A stretch of 64,000 nucleotides of DNA from Bathymodiolus brooksi. Lineage: Eukaryota > Mollusca > Bivalvia > Mytilida > Modiolidae. Shown one piece after another: positions 43,901 to 58,900 of the stretch (its first letter is position 1; every line of letters starts with the position of its first letter). The notes under the pieces were generated by a model. That model saw nothing but the letters and a program-made list of their open reading frames with translations. It searched no databases and was not told where the DNA came from. The translations under genes and the position numbers were made by a program. The stretch spans positions 76,637,668-76,701,667 of the forward strand of contig OY804576.1 in assembly GCA_963680875.1 (NCBI GenBank). The letters run 5' to 3'.

Positions 43901-46900
43901 GTGAGGACCTTGAGTTTTTCAACAATAAAAAGAATGAAAAATGGGATATACAGTGAAAACTGTCTAAACTAGAATCCTGCATAAACCAAACTACAAATAA
44001 AGTCTTAATGCAGGAAATCTTTGTTAATTTAAGGGGGTACCATACACTACAGGGAGATAACTCTTTAAAATCAGTTGAACATTTTGATCATATGATAATT
44101 GTGTGCAGATTTCAAGGATCTCGGTGATCAAAACCACAGGGAGAAAAGCTACTATGTGGCTAGTGAATTTATAGCTCTGAGTCTGTTGGTTGGAATTTGC
44201 TAAAAAAAAATTATATTTATTACAGTGGATATATTCAAACACACTGCCAAAAAAAATAAGAAAATTAAACGAGCAGATCAAATTTTACCTGAAGTGTATG
44301 GTACCACCTTAACCTGTATAAACTGAACATCTATCTATTCTGAACACATAAATTGGTCCCAAGCAGGTTCAGTTTAGACAGGTTTCACTGTATATATAAA
44401 GTAGAATTTGTTTTCTCTAAAATTACAGTCATGATGGAGGCATCAGCAGATAACGTACGAGTAGATACCTTTAAAGCTGCTATAAAGTTGGGGGTTTCAA
44501 AAGTACAAAATATCATCACCAAAATAGAAGAATTACAAAAGAAACACGGGAAAGGAAAAAGAAAAATTGAGCAGGCACCCAGTTTATCAAATAAATTGTT
44601 TACGGCGGTATCAAGGTAAGAAGAAAATTGGAGGAATGAAATATTAACATGTATATGTTGTATACAATATATGTTACTCAACAGGTTTGGTTTAGGTTTA
44701 TGGTGTTTAACGCCACTTTCAACAATATTTCAGTTATATCATGGCAGTAAGTTTTATTGGTGAAAGAAACCCGGGCAAAACCACCGACCTGTAAAGTCTG
44801 TGGTAAGCCACTGACAAACTTTATCACATAATGTTGTATTTAGTACGCCCTGCCTGAGCGGGGTTCGAACTGACAACTTCAGTGGTGATTGGCACTGATT
44901 GCACTGGTAGTTATGAATCCAACTACCATACGATCACGACCACAATGACCCCAAAAGTGGATTGGATAAAGTTGTAACTCTCCATAATAAAAAAGCTGGG
45001 ATGGTTCTGTTTAAAAACTTATCTAATACCCATGCTCTCCACTCAAGATGACAGCTGTAAAGAGTACTGCTCAACTGCAGACTAGGGGCTGAATCATACT
45101 CATTTTAGTGTACGAGTTATGCTCAATATTGAAGACCCTACTGTGACTGTTAAATGTAGAATAGCAATAAAAGAGGTGTTCCTTTACTTTAATTTGTGTC
45201 TAAGTGTAAAATTGGATAGTCTCACATGTTCATTTACATTTATATTCTTTTTAATTAATTGTTACTTACCTAGCATTTCTAATTAGCTGTTTTAAATTAT
45301 TTTTCGTCATTATTACACAAAGGGAGATAACTGTGTAATCATTCAAATTTTACAGTAGCACAAAAAATTGTTATGTCATTGTGTTTAACTACAATATTTT
45401 AAGGGTACTATATCTTTTTTTACAGTTTGTCACGTGCAAAACTTACAGAAATATTTCAAGATTCTTCACATGACAAGGTATTGTGTTCTTATTTCATTCT
45501 TCAGGTGAGAGGTGATTGTTCGTTTTGTTGATATTGGATGAAATTGTTGACAATCACTGTTTAAACTTTCTTTTCATAATTGAATGTAATATCAGACATA
45601 AATATATGATAATTTGAAAGACTAAAAGGAAATATTGTAAAATTAAAATAAAGTCATATGAAATATCCACATTTTCTTAAAAGACAGAGATTTGCTGTGT
45701 AAATTGACAAAATTCATATCCAATTAAGAGATGAGTTGTCATGGTAGGTGGATTTACAACTACCTGTACAATCAGTGCCTATCTTCACTAAAGTTGTGAT
45801 TTCGAACCCCGTGCATGGCAAGGTGTACTCGATACAACATTATGTGATAAAGTTTGTCAGTGACTTGCGACAGGTCAGTGGTTTTCTCCGGCTATTCCGG
45901 CTTCTTCCACCAATAAAACTGACCGCCACGATATAACTGAAATATCGTTGAAAGTGGTGTTAAACAGCATAAACCATTAACCATACCATATTAATGTATG
46001 TGTATTAGGAGATTCATAGCTTATTGATATTTATGCATTTGTAAGTGAAATCACTTGACATATGTAGTGTTATTTGTATTCCTCTATGTATCCACCATAT
46101 GTTTTGTGAATACTTGTATACTTTACTTTAAATTTGAGTGAAAATAGTATTTACTCGTTTTTTTGTAAGATATTTGTTATTCACAATAAACCTGTTGAAA
46201 GTGGTGTTAAACACCACAACCCTAACCCTGTCTAAACCGAACTCTGAATAAATCATAATCTTGTATATACTGTACTACAGTGAAACCGGTCTAATCCAAA
46301 CCGTGAGTAAATCGGAATCCTGTTTAAACCAGTAAGTGCCAGTATAGGAAATCTTTGTTAATTTTACCTGTATAAACCAAACACCTGTCAATTCAGAACA
46401 CAAAGCTGTTCCCAATGAGGCTAGGCTTAGACAGGTCTCATTGTATTTTAGTTTGTTTAGCTATATCTACTTTATTTACTACTACTTTTTATCCCCTCGC
46501 CAACGAAGTTGCGAAGGGATATAATAACGGTACCGTCCGTCCGTAACATCCTTGTGAACACTCTAGAATCAACATCCTTCAATGGATTTTGACTAAACTT
46601 GGTACAGACTTAGTCCTAAAGAGAATCTGGAACTCTATTGATTTTCTAGGTCAAAGGTCAAGGTCACTGGGTCAAATTTTTAGTCGAGGGGATGCGCCAC
46701 GCTTTGCGTTGCCCTTGTTAGTAACTAAATTTAATTAACATTCATTCAGAAATTTATATGTTTTTATTTTTTCATAGTTTTCAAGAGATAATGCTGTGAA
46801 GAAGGTTAGATCAGCCGTGATATCACAGTTACATAGTAAGTCAGTTACAAAAAAAAATCTTTAAACTACAATACAAGTATACCAAATTTTTAATACATTT

Positions 46901-49900
46901 AATCAATTGTTGCAGCAACACCATCTTTGTTCCCTCATTATACATAGCTGTCCATGTGGGTTGAACTGATAGTTTTAAGCTGACCTGGCCAATAGCAAAG
47001 AGAGGTTTAGTCTACATTTGAAATCTGCAATCATTGCACAATTGTCTGAAACCCTCCTCTAAAGAAAGGAAAAGGTGTCTCAGTTTATTTCTTGACTTGT
47101 CCTGGAAATAGTACTTGTAATGTATATCCCAAACCACTTCTCTTGGGGGGAGGGGGGAGGGGGGGGGTTAGTGTTATGGTCATGGTATTTAATGCCATTT
47201 TCAATTAAAAAAAAATTCTATCCACTTCAATGTTTAATTCTTATATTGTTTATATCAATCTAATATTAAATAGATTGGATATTTATGAAGAATGATAGAT
47301 TTCAGTTGATTTTAGAATGATTATATCAGGGCTCACATTGGAGGGCGAAGAAGTCGACTTGTGAAGGTTGATTTCACTTTCTCGTTGGTCAAAAGCGAAG
47401 TTCAAGTCTTCTTGTAATTTTGAAGAGTCGCCCTATGTCGCCACCCACGTATTTTCTCCACTTGTCAATTATGAAAATGTTGATATCGTGCATGTGTTTA
47501 TTGAAATCTATCGTATCCGTTTAACACATATCCAATTAAAAAATAAACTTTGAACTACAGTAGCTTTCCTCCGTTGTTGCAATCTGATTTGAGGTCTGGC
47601 AAATAATAATTACAACCTTCAGTTTTTGACTGACAGTGGCAATTTACGTTTGTGCTATATTTTCATTCCCTACTGTACTGTACTCCTATATATAGTTGGA
47701 CCATTTAGCAAATTGACAGAGACATCGTTCTTCTGCTGAAAATATGAGTTATTACAATTTGTGTGGTATTGGATCACAACACAGTAATATTTCAAAAGGA
47801 AAAGGGGGGTGGCGGTACATATAAAAATCACTGGTATGCAAGACTCCAATAGTCAAGGTAGACAGAAATAAAAATATGACATTGAATAGATGTCCTTAAG
47901 GTAGTTATGAATAAAAAAAAACCCAGAACAAATCAGTTCAGACAGCTTTTTAACTATTTACTAAATTTGGGCAGGGTAACGCCACAAGGGCTAGGTGCAT
48001 CCGGAAAAAAAATATACTATAGTTGTATTATATAGTACATTTTTGTATATGTTTTTTTCGGACGCACCTAGTCCCTGTGGGTAACATCAGAGGGGTCGCG
48101 AAACAATGTTTCGATTAATCGCAATCAACTTCTCCCAGAAGTCTCCCCACTTCTCTCTGTTGTCTCCCACTTCTCCCTGTGAGCTCTCTGAAAGAGAAGT
48201 CACTACTCCCTCTAATTTGAAAGTAGTGGGAGCCCTGTTATATATACACCATTATCTATAAAGAACCGTGTAGTGGTTAGTGTGCTGGTTCTAAGTTTTG
48301 ATGTGAGTCCTGGTCAGGCCAAACCAAAGACTATGAATTTGGCATTTGTTGCTTCTCCGCTAAGCACACATCATTAATGTGTAAAAACAAAGACCATTTG
48401 ACTGTTGTTTCAGTGATCTAACACTGAAAAATCCAACTAAGCATGTTGATCCAGTACAAATCAGACATTATCATCATCTCACAGAAATGTATGTAACTTG
48501 TTATCGCCATGATATAGCTGAAAAATTGCTTGATTGGTGTTGAGCAACAATCACCGGCTCACTTGTCTATAAAGGGGCCCATCGTGTCAGCAATAGTAGT
48601 TGTAATAGATTACATTATTTAGAAACTATAAATTTCAAGCATGAATATATCTAATAAACCATGTCAGTGTACTGTATTTGTTTAAAAACATGTAGCTAAA
48701 AAATATATACTAGTTTGTAATTTATTAGTTAGTTCTCAATACCCACAATTTCTTCAACTAAGCCAATTGAAGACAATTGTTGACCAGATGCATACATACA
48801 GGCTTTGTAATGAAGTCTCAGGTTTGTTGTATTTGAAAGTTTTCTGAGTCATGAACTATAAAATATAATTGTTTTGTTTCTGTTTTTGTAGTTGGGTTTC
48901 CAGAATCTGCTGAAGAGTTGTTTCATCAAGCTTTTGATTCATATGCCAAAAAAATATTCAGAAGTCTTGTATTCAGTACAAATGTAAGGTATGAAGACTT
49001 GTATCAAAATACAAATGTAAGGTATATTTGTTGTGAAGTAAATGGAAAACATATTTTTCTTCATCCTTACATAACATAATATGCAAATTAAATTTAGAAT
49101 AAATTTTTGTTTCAATAGTCCATTGACATTGTATACAATTAAATTTTTTGACCAAAATCTTGACACTTTTTTGTGATTTAACTGTCACAAAGCATCATAA
49201 ATTACAGATTTAAGAACAAAGAGTTGATAACACATTTACAGTCTATTGATGTATAACAGTTTATATTAAAATATTGTGTTGGCTGTAATTTTTTTCCAAC
49301 AGTAAATGTTCAGTATATTATTGATATTTCAATTAAATAACCATTTTGTCTTTGAACAAGTGTTCGAGACCCAGTCAAATCAAACCAAAGACTATGAAAT
49401 TGGTATGTGTTGCTCCTCTGCTAAGCATTAAGGAGTAAGAGCAAAGACTTGTTGGCTAGGAATCAAGATAATGTTTACAAGTGGAGTGACATATCTACGC
49501 ACAGATTCGTTTCAGTTAGCTAGCACTATAAAAATCCGGTTAAGCGTGTTGGTATAGTACACTGCGGACATCATCATCATCTAATAAAAATGTAATATAT
49601 TCTCGCCATGATATGGCTGAAAATTGCTCACTTGGCATTAAGCAACAGTTACTCACTCACTCATTCTTCCAACAAGTGGCAAAAAAAATTCCAGTGGATT
49701 TCTAGGACAGTCTTATGATACAGTGAAACCTGTCTAAACCGAACCATGAATAAACCAAAATCGTGTAAAAAACGAATTTTAAGAAAATTCCTAATGTAGA
49801 AATTCTTTGTTAACTTAACCTGTATAAACAGAATGCCTGTCTATTCCAAACACAAAAGTTGATCCCAAAGAAGTTTTGTTTAGACAGGTTTAACTGTATG

Positions 49901-52900
49901 ATACTAATCTTGTTGAACAATTTTGAAAATTTTCTTTGTTGTGTCTTTGTACATCAGTATTTTTAGTACTTTGATAAATTTGATTCGACCTGTTTTACTT
50001 CAAGATTGATTTGATTTTTTTTCCAGATGTGATGGTAGAAGTTTGACCCAGTTAAGAGACATTAGCTGTCAAGTTGATATGTTTAAACCACTTCATGGAT
50101 CTGCTTTGTTTCAAAGAGGCCAGACTCAAGTAAGTGTAAAAATTTGGAGTTAGGGTTAGGTTTATGGTGTTGAATGCCACTTTCAGCTATATTTCAGTTA
50201 TATCGTGGCAGTCAGTTTTATTGGTGAAGGAAACCGGAGTACCTGGAGAAAACCACTGACCTGCCGCAAGTCACTGGTAATCTTTATCACATAATGTTGT
50301 ATCAAGTATGAGCAGGATTCGAACTCACAACTTTTGTGATGATAGGCACTGATTGCATAGGTAGTTATAAATCCAACTACCATACGATCACGACCACGAC
50401 GGCCCCAGTAAATGTTCAGTATATTATTGATATGACGGTAACTAGTTTTTGTCTTTCAACAAGTGTTCAAGCCTCAGTCTGTTCAAATCAAAGCTATGAA
50501 AGTGGTATTTGTTGTTCTTCTGCTAAACATGCAGCATTAAGGAGTAAGAACAAAGACTTGTTGGCTAGGAATCAAAGTACTAAAAATACTGGATTATAAA
50601 TCCAACTACCATACAATTAAGACCTAAATATTTGTTATACAAATTTTAGAACTATAAATCTATATTTGCATAAATCTACATATAATTAGTATAAATACTC
50701 TAGTCTGATGAATTATTGTGTGGTATATTCCATAAACAAGCAGATGTAAGGGATGCATGCTGCAAGCATGGGTGAATTTTCAAACTTGCTCTTGCAAATA
50801 CAGACAGACTTTGTTGTGTCCTTTTAAGTTGATGGAATCTACGATTTTAGATTGAATTAGCTGAATATGCAAATTATTAGGGCGAATTTAGCCAATAATT
50901 ACTATTAATAGACCAATTTCTAACTTACTTATTCAAGAAAATGATTTATCCTTATCCAAAAAACACGGTTCGACTACATTATCATTTGTTGTTAAATATG
51001 AGCGTACCTGATGAAAGTTATTCCAGAAACACAGCATGCACACTAAATTTGATATTTACGTTTTTATGAAGTTTAAAACAAAAGGGTGTAATCAAAGTCA
51101 GAATATAAATCTATAGAGTTTTTATTGCTTTTTTTTTTTTATCTCACATTCACTTTGAGGGCTACAAAATAAAGCTTAACTCATACTTCATACCCCAAAA
51201 ATAAATGTGAGAAGTTTGATATATAGTCAAATCTTCCCATGCAGTCAACTCTATTTAGCTTTGTAATGTATTTGGCCCTTGGGGCTGGTCTTAAGAGACC
51301 ACTTTTTCTTTGTCTTAATGGTGACCTCTTAATACAAGTTAGATATGTACCTTCTTTAACTTTCTAATATATAGAATGTGTTTAAATGATATAATTTTAG
51401 GTGATGTGCACAGTAACCTTTGACTCCTTAGATTCTGCTGCAAGAGTAGATTCTGTTTCACAGATTGTTGGGTAAGTCTTATATTATTGAGATATGTTTG
51501 TAGCTTGAATAACTGTATCATTCCTCCAGTTGTGTTACGACAAATCTATTGAAAAAAAATTGCATGTGGAAGTGGAATGCACCTTATAAATATGTATGTG
51601 TACGAGGGGTGTGGTAATAAAATTGTATGAGTATTGGATGTTGAAAAATCTACCTTCTGGTTTGATTTAAATAAGATTCATTGTATTATACAAGTTTTAT
51701 CTGTGGTGTTCTTTACTAATAAGCAATTAGTGCCTGTCAAGATAAGATGTTCACCACTAGCTTATATTGGCGGAGACCTTTTGATTACAGATAAAGAAAA
51801 TTTGAAAAAATCTGATAGTGAAACATAGTTTTATGATTTCCGCATAAAACAATGTTCTGTTCGTCTTTATCTCCAGTTGTTTGTAGGAGGGCTCATGTCT
51901 TATTTACGTGTTTGTTTGCATATAGTGGTGTCCAACGCATATTGTGTTGTGTTTTTGTTTTGTTTTTCTTCGTCTTGTGTAAAGGGCCCAGGTGGCTCAA
52001 TGAGTTAGGTAGTTGGATTACCTAACAACTCATACAAGCCTATCATTAATATGGCATGGGTTCACGCCCGGCTTTGTAAATTACAAAAAAGGGTGCACTC
52101 GACTCGCAGTCGCAAGTGATAAAGTTGACCCGTTGCTTGCCCATGGTCGGTGGTTCTCTCCGGCTTCCTCCACCACTAAAACTGGTCGCCATGATATAGC
52201 TGAAATATTGCTGAAAGTGGCGTTAAGCACAATAAATCAATCAATCAATCGTCTTGTGTATCCTGTGTTGCCAGTTTCTCTGGATTGTCCATTTTTGATT
52301 TCCCTTTCAGTATTCTCTAACGTTTATTTACATATGACACTATTGTAAATACATGTAAGTTTAACATATGACACTTTCGTAAATACATCTAAATTTCATG
52401 AATACATTAAAGTATAGTATATATGTATTACATGATTTTAAATAAATCTTATTTTGACATGAGGTGAGTGATTACAGGGTCCTGGGAGACTTAGGTTAAA
52501 AATGCACTGTTTCCAGCATGACTTCCTACACAAGATTAAAGTTTTGAAACAAAATGTATCTTGAAAATTGCTGTGAATAACTCTTTGAAAATTAAATTTG
52601 AGTTGTATTGAAATGCCACATTTTCCCCCCAATTGTTTCATATTAAAATATGAACTGCAGTACTTTAAGGAATACGACAGGCGACTCTCACAAGCTTTAA
52701 TGACTTGTTTTTGCTATGCTGTTGAGATTTATATTTTCATTATGATATTATTACTTCAAAGCAATGAAAAATATTTTTGGGAACATTTGTATTTATAATT
52801 GGATTATAAAATGATATGTTGTTGTTTTTTTTTATTCCAGTGGAATGACAGACAAGAATTTTATGTTACATTATGAAGTAAGAATATGATTGTTACGTGA

Positions 52901-55900
52901 GTTTTTATTTTATATACAGTGGAACTTGTGCAATCCGACAAAAAGTTATGGTCCCAAAGTATTTCTGTCAACTAAAATAAAACCTGAGTATTCCAACATG
53001 CTCTACAATCCCACATTTCCCTGTTCCCTTGGTGTGTCAGATTAGACAGGTTCCACTGTACTTGTAGTGATAGGAAATCACTAGGTTTTTTTGCTGTGTG
53101 TGTCATTTAAAATGTCCTGCTGAAAATGCAGAATTTCCTTAAATTCTGTTGGAAGTATAGATATTTGTTTATTATCATATCTTTCATAAAAGAATTAAGT
53201 TCAAGCATGTGACAAGACATTGATATTGCTTTTTCCAACAGCAATGGAATCAATAACTGGTTTATTTATGACCATATCAAAAGTAATTTGTTGTCTAGTC
53301 TGTGTATGCCTCAAAAGTGGTAGACTGGTTGGCTCAAAGGTGGAGCAACATATTTACCAGGGGACTGTTGTTTCTGTGAGCTAGCACTATAAAAATCCAA
53401 CAAAGCATGTTGGTCTAATACAAAGTGGACATCATAATCATCTCATCAAAAGGCAACTCATTCTCACCATGATACAGCTAAAAAGTTGCTCACTTGGCAT
53501 TAAACAACAATCACTCACTCTCAATCATAATCATCCTGGAATATAAATGCCAACCACCTACTTGTCACCAGACTTTGACCTTATCTTCATGGTCCATTGA
53601 CTTTGTTTTCTTTTATAAAATTTCCATTGTATTTTATTTTATTTGTCTATTTCCCAGTAACCATACATGGTGGGTAAAACGCCACGATATAGCTGAAATA
53701 CTGCTAAAGTTGGCGTTCAACACCAACCAATTAATCAATCAATCAATGGTGGGTCAACTATCATTCATTGACACATTCATCTTGAAATATATGTTCAACA
53801 CTTACCTGTCTCAATTTTACAGAAGCATTTAAAAAAGAAAAAAATTGACAGAAATGTGTTTTGGATGGTTTGATTTTGTGATCGGGCTTTGGAATCCAAG
53901 ATGGTCATCACTGTATAATAAAATGAAATAGGAATATATGGGAAAATTTACCAAAAAACCTTCCGAGTAGCAATTGAACAAAAAAAAATCTGTTTGGTCA
54001 TGGAATGGTCTATTGCCACGTTTAAGTTATTGGTGGTGATATCTAAAATATATATATATATGATGACAGCCATCATGTGTTTTTTTTTTAAATCCATCTT
54101 TCTGGTTTATTTTAAAATCTGATGAATGATATAGGCACTTGAGAGTCTCTTGTATTATTTAAAATAGTTATAAATGATAGAAGAAATATGTTATTATGGA
54201 TTGCCACAGAATGTTAGGAATGTTTTGTTGGATAGTTTGTTTACTGCCTGTAGCAATTCCTTTCTCATAGGGGACTGTCGTGGTTGTGATCGTATGGTAG
54301 TTGGATTTACAACTACCTGTGCAATCAGTGCCTATCACCAATAAAGTTGTGTGTTCGAACCCCGTTCATGGCGAGGTTTACTCAATACAACATTATTTGA
54401 TAAAGTTTGTCAGTGATTTGCAACAGGTCGGCGGATTTCGCCTCGTACTCCAGTTTCCTCTATCAATAAAACTGACTGCCACGATATAACTGAAATATTA
54501 TTGAAAGTGGCGTTAAGTACCAAAAAACCAAAACCAAACCTTTCTCATAAACTGTATTTTTAGATTTTCTTTTCAGTTTCCTCCATATGCAACAAATGAA
54601 ATAGCAAGACTAGGTGCCACATCTAGGCGTGAGATGGGACATGGTTAGTTTATATTTTTAATATCTATTGACAAGTTATTAGGCAGTATATGTTTCATTG
54701 GCAAGTGGTATTCCATAACCCATTCAATATATTTTTCATTCTTTGAAAAGCCCATTTCAGTTTTAAAGTCTTTTAAGCAGTTAGTTGAAAACAAGTTTCT
54801 TGAGTTGGATTGGTTTTGCCCATTAACATATCAGTGAAAAGTCAATATTGTTTTAAAGTGTATTTTGGTGAGAATTCGCTATTCTAAATTATTATTTGGT
54901 CCATAAATGGTCTTTTATAGCACAGTGAAACCTGTCTAAACCAAACCAACTTTGTGTTCGGAATAGACAGGTGTTTGATTTATACAGGTTAAATTAAGAA
55001 ATATTTACTACACTGGGACTTTATTTAAAGTTCACTTAAAACAGGATGCTGGGTAATTCTATGTTTGATTTTAACAGATTTCACTGTTTTGAATTGTATT
55101 ACTGAGGTTGGTATCTTGTTGATGCTTTGTATTTAGTCCTGTTAAATAAAGGTGTGTCAAAGTTCTCTATTTTCCTAAGACAACTAACTTGGTGGTTCTT
55201 GATTATAAAACTGGCTTGTAAATATGTAGCATTACAATGTTGAATATACATACAAACATATATTTTAAGACTACTCATACAAATATAGTCCATTTTATAT
55301 ATTAGGCCACTAAACAGAACCTGAAAATGTGCCTTTTATGAGTAGTAGCCCTATTTATAGAGATTAAAATTATATGCACTATTCATTAATGGAAAAAATT
55401 AGGCTGTCCTTTATAGACAGTGATTTGTTATATTAAGGGGTCTAGGACATATATTTGAGGTGCCCTTTAAGGCAGGTTTGACTGTGTTGCTTTTAAGTTT
55501 AAAAACCTATATATAGTGTCACATATTTTCTTTCTTCTATCACCCAAGACTTTTACCAGACTTTACTGTCAGTAACACGGCAGGTTTCGTGCTGCTCATC
55601 TTTTTTAGTTTTCTGCATTGTGTTTTTTTATTTTGTTTGTCTTCGTTTTGTGTCTTATGCCCAATGTTGCTTGTGTCTCTTGATTTGTCCATTCTTGATT
55701 GGCCTTTTGGTTTTCTCTAACGTTTATATACACAAACACATAATATAATCCTGGATAGACCTGTGTCAAAGTATTGTTAGAAAGTCTGGAGACAAGATGA
55801 TTTGTTTCTTGAGTTTAGCACAAATATCTGCAGCCTGCATACATCTGTGCCAAAGTATTGCTATTAAGCCTGGGAACCATATCTTTATGTTTCTTGACTT

Positions 55901-58900
55901 AAAATCTATGTTCAAATGTAGCAATACAATGTCACAAATGTAGGCAGACAATTTTTTTAAGCCTGCATACACATGTGCCAAAGTATTGCTATTTAGTTCA
56001 AAGCCATATTGCTTATTTCTTGATTGTATTCTGTGATAAAGCCTAGCAATACAATGTCACAAATGCATGCAGACATATATTTTAAGCCTGCATACACATG
56101 TGCCAAAGTATTACTATTCAGTAGTCATTTCTTGTTTCTTGAATGTTATTGGTGATAGAATGTAGCAATACAATGTCATATATACATGCAGACATATTCT
56201 AAGCCTGCATACACATGTGCCAAAGTATTACTATTTAGCTCAGAAACCATATTGTTTGTATCTTGAATGAAGCTGGTGATAATACCTAGCAATACAATGT
56301 CACAAATACACGCAAACATATATTTTAATCCTGCATACACATGTGCCAAAGTATGACTATTTTTCTCAGAACAGTGAAAGAAACCACCGCTCGCCAAAAT
56401 CGAGAAAAAAACAAATTTGGCGAGTGTGTTTGTGTAAGAACTTGACAATCCGGGGACCGAACATCGTGAGGTGAGTTCCGATTATTTTGCACTCGCCCCT
56501 CTCAACCAACTTGACTAAGTAGTTTCTCAGTCAATGATTCCATAAAAAATTTTGATTCGACAATAAAAGATGTGAAGAAATCCTTCAAAATCGTTGATAG
56601 GACTAGCGGTGCAATGTTTCACGTCCACTGTATTGATTTCTCTTATTGATAGAAAACGCTAAAAGATGGCATCCTATTCCGAACCGGGATCAAATAAAAT
56701 TAATATATACCTCCCAAAGTTCAATGCAAACTTGGCAAGTGCAATTCTAATTTGGCGAGTACAATTTTGAAGCAACTACCCAAAATGGCGAGATAAGAGA
56801 AAAAAACGTTTCCCACACTGTCAGAAACATGATTGTTTGCATCTAGAATGAAGCTGGTGATAAAATGTAGCAATTCAATATCAAATCTGCATATAGACAT
56901 ATGTTAAGGCTGCATACATATGTGCCCAAGTGTTGCTATTTAGCTGGAAAGCCAGATTGATTGTTTCTTGATTATAGTCAGTGATAAAATGTAGTAATAC
57001 AATGTCACAAATACATGCACACATATATTTGTTAAGCCTGCATACACATGTGCCAAAATATTGCTATTCAATAGCCTGATTTCTGTTGTTTCTTGAATAT
57101 AGTCATTGATAAAAAGTGGCAATGTAATGTCACAAATGCATGCGGACATATATTTAAAACCTGCATACACATGTGCCAAAGTATTACTATTTAGTCCAGT
57201 AAGCCATATTGTTTGTATCTTGAATGAAACTGGTGATAAAATGTAGCAATTCAATGTCAATTCTGCATATGGACATCTGTTAAGGCTGCATACATATGTG
57301 CAAAAGTGTTGTTATTTAGCTGGAAAGCCATATTGATTGTAGTCAGTGATAAAACCTAGCAACACAACGTTACAAATGCATGCAGCATATATATAAAGCC
57401 TGCATACACATGTGCCAAAATATAACTATTAAGTTAAGAAGCCATATTGTTTGTTTCTTTAATGTACATTGTAGTAGTTGCTAAACTGTTACAATACAAT
57501 GTCACAAATAAACACAGATATAATGTGAAAGTATTATTATTTGTGGTTTTAGTAATTCACTCAAACGAAGAATTTTTTTCTTTAATGTATATGTACCAAT
57601 ATTTTAATTTTCAGTCTGTTAAATTTAAGTGAACATGTAAAAAGTTTGGAAACCACAAAGAATAAAAATGATAAGTTGTAAAATATCTATGAATAATCAT
57701 TAGTGTATATTTACCTTAACTCTATTGGAAGAGAATTTTGTTCTTCTTGTAATTCATTGAATATAAATCTTACCAGCATATGACATGTATATATAGATAA
57801 CCCCCTCTAAGTATTAGTTTTCAGAACACATTACCACTCAGTAGATAATTAAGTCACCAACACTCATGGAGTAGTGTATCAACACTCATCTCATTAATTA
57901 TAAACCAGGAAGTAATTTGTATATACAGTAATTAAGAGTACACTTTGTGATAATTATTGGTCATTAAATGTGTAGGTGTTATCTCATTTGTTCTATTTTT
58001 GTTTAATTCTTGGGTAATTTAAAATATTTTTACAAATGATGTTTATAATATATTTTTGCTACAAAAATGCAAGGTTCACATGTTATAAAAAAAAATTTAA
58101 ATAACAACATTGAATAAATGTTTACTTTAAAATGATATGTTTATTTTTAAAGGAGTTAAAATTGAAAATACATTTATAGTCATATCAAATAAATTATACA
58201 TTATGAAAAGAAAGTTTAAACAGTGATGGTCAACAAATCCACCAATGTCAACAACGCCCACCCTCACCCCAAACAATCGAACACAAAAAAAAACATGACA
58301 TATGGGATTGGAAATCCAGATCCTTGCTTGGGATAGTACAAACAAATGTATGTTTAAAAAAAGTAATGTATGAAAAAATGGATGGTTTCAAGAGTATGAA
58401 AAACAATGTTAGTCTCTTAAGCATTCAACAATAGTGTTTAAGATATGTTATATAGGATGAGACAGTAGAGCAATGTAGTGCTTCCTAAAATTATTTTAAG
58501 AGCCTGTTAAGTATTTAATATATAATCATTATGAACCGATAATATGAATTTTAATTTTAAAAAACTTTGATATTAATGTTAAGCATAATTTATTGTAATA
58601 GTGAAGTTTTCAGTTTGGTGCTTCAACAGAAAAATTCTATGATTTCATGTCATTTTAGAATATGATTTAGTTGTTATGGATTCTGAGGTAGTTCAGAGTC
58701 AGTGGACCAAAAACTTTGACACATTATATAACCAACCTATTTCAAAGTTATTTTACCTATGTAAGGAATTGTTAGTAATTTTAACAATGTATTAATATTG
58801 TTCGATAAGCTGTTCTAATAAAATTTATGAAATATTTTTATTACAATTTCCACACTTTGCTCTCTGCTGGTTATGGAACCACTATGCCAAGAAAATTCAT

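Noticed and set aside
47368..47553. A 61-residue ORF in PNPT1 intron 10
   Set aside because: It lies within the CAGGGCTCAC hAT-like element and has no recognisable motif.
58663..58760. An additional PNPT1 exon in intron 15
   Set aside because: The acceptor-like CATTTTAG is followed by protein-like sequence, but exons 15 and 16 join perfectly in phase and sequence without it. It resembles a LINE fragment instead.
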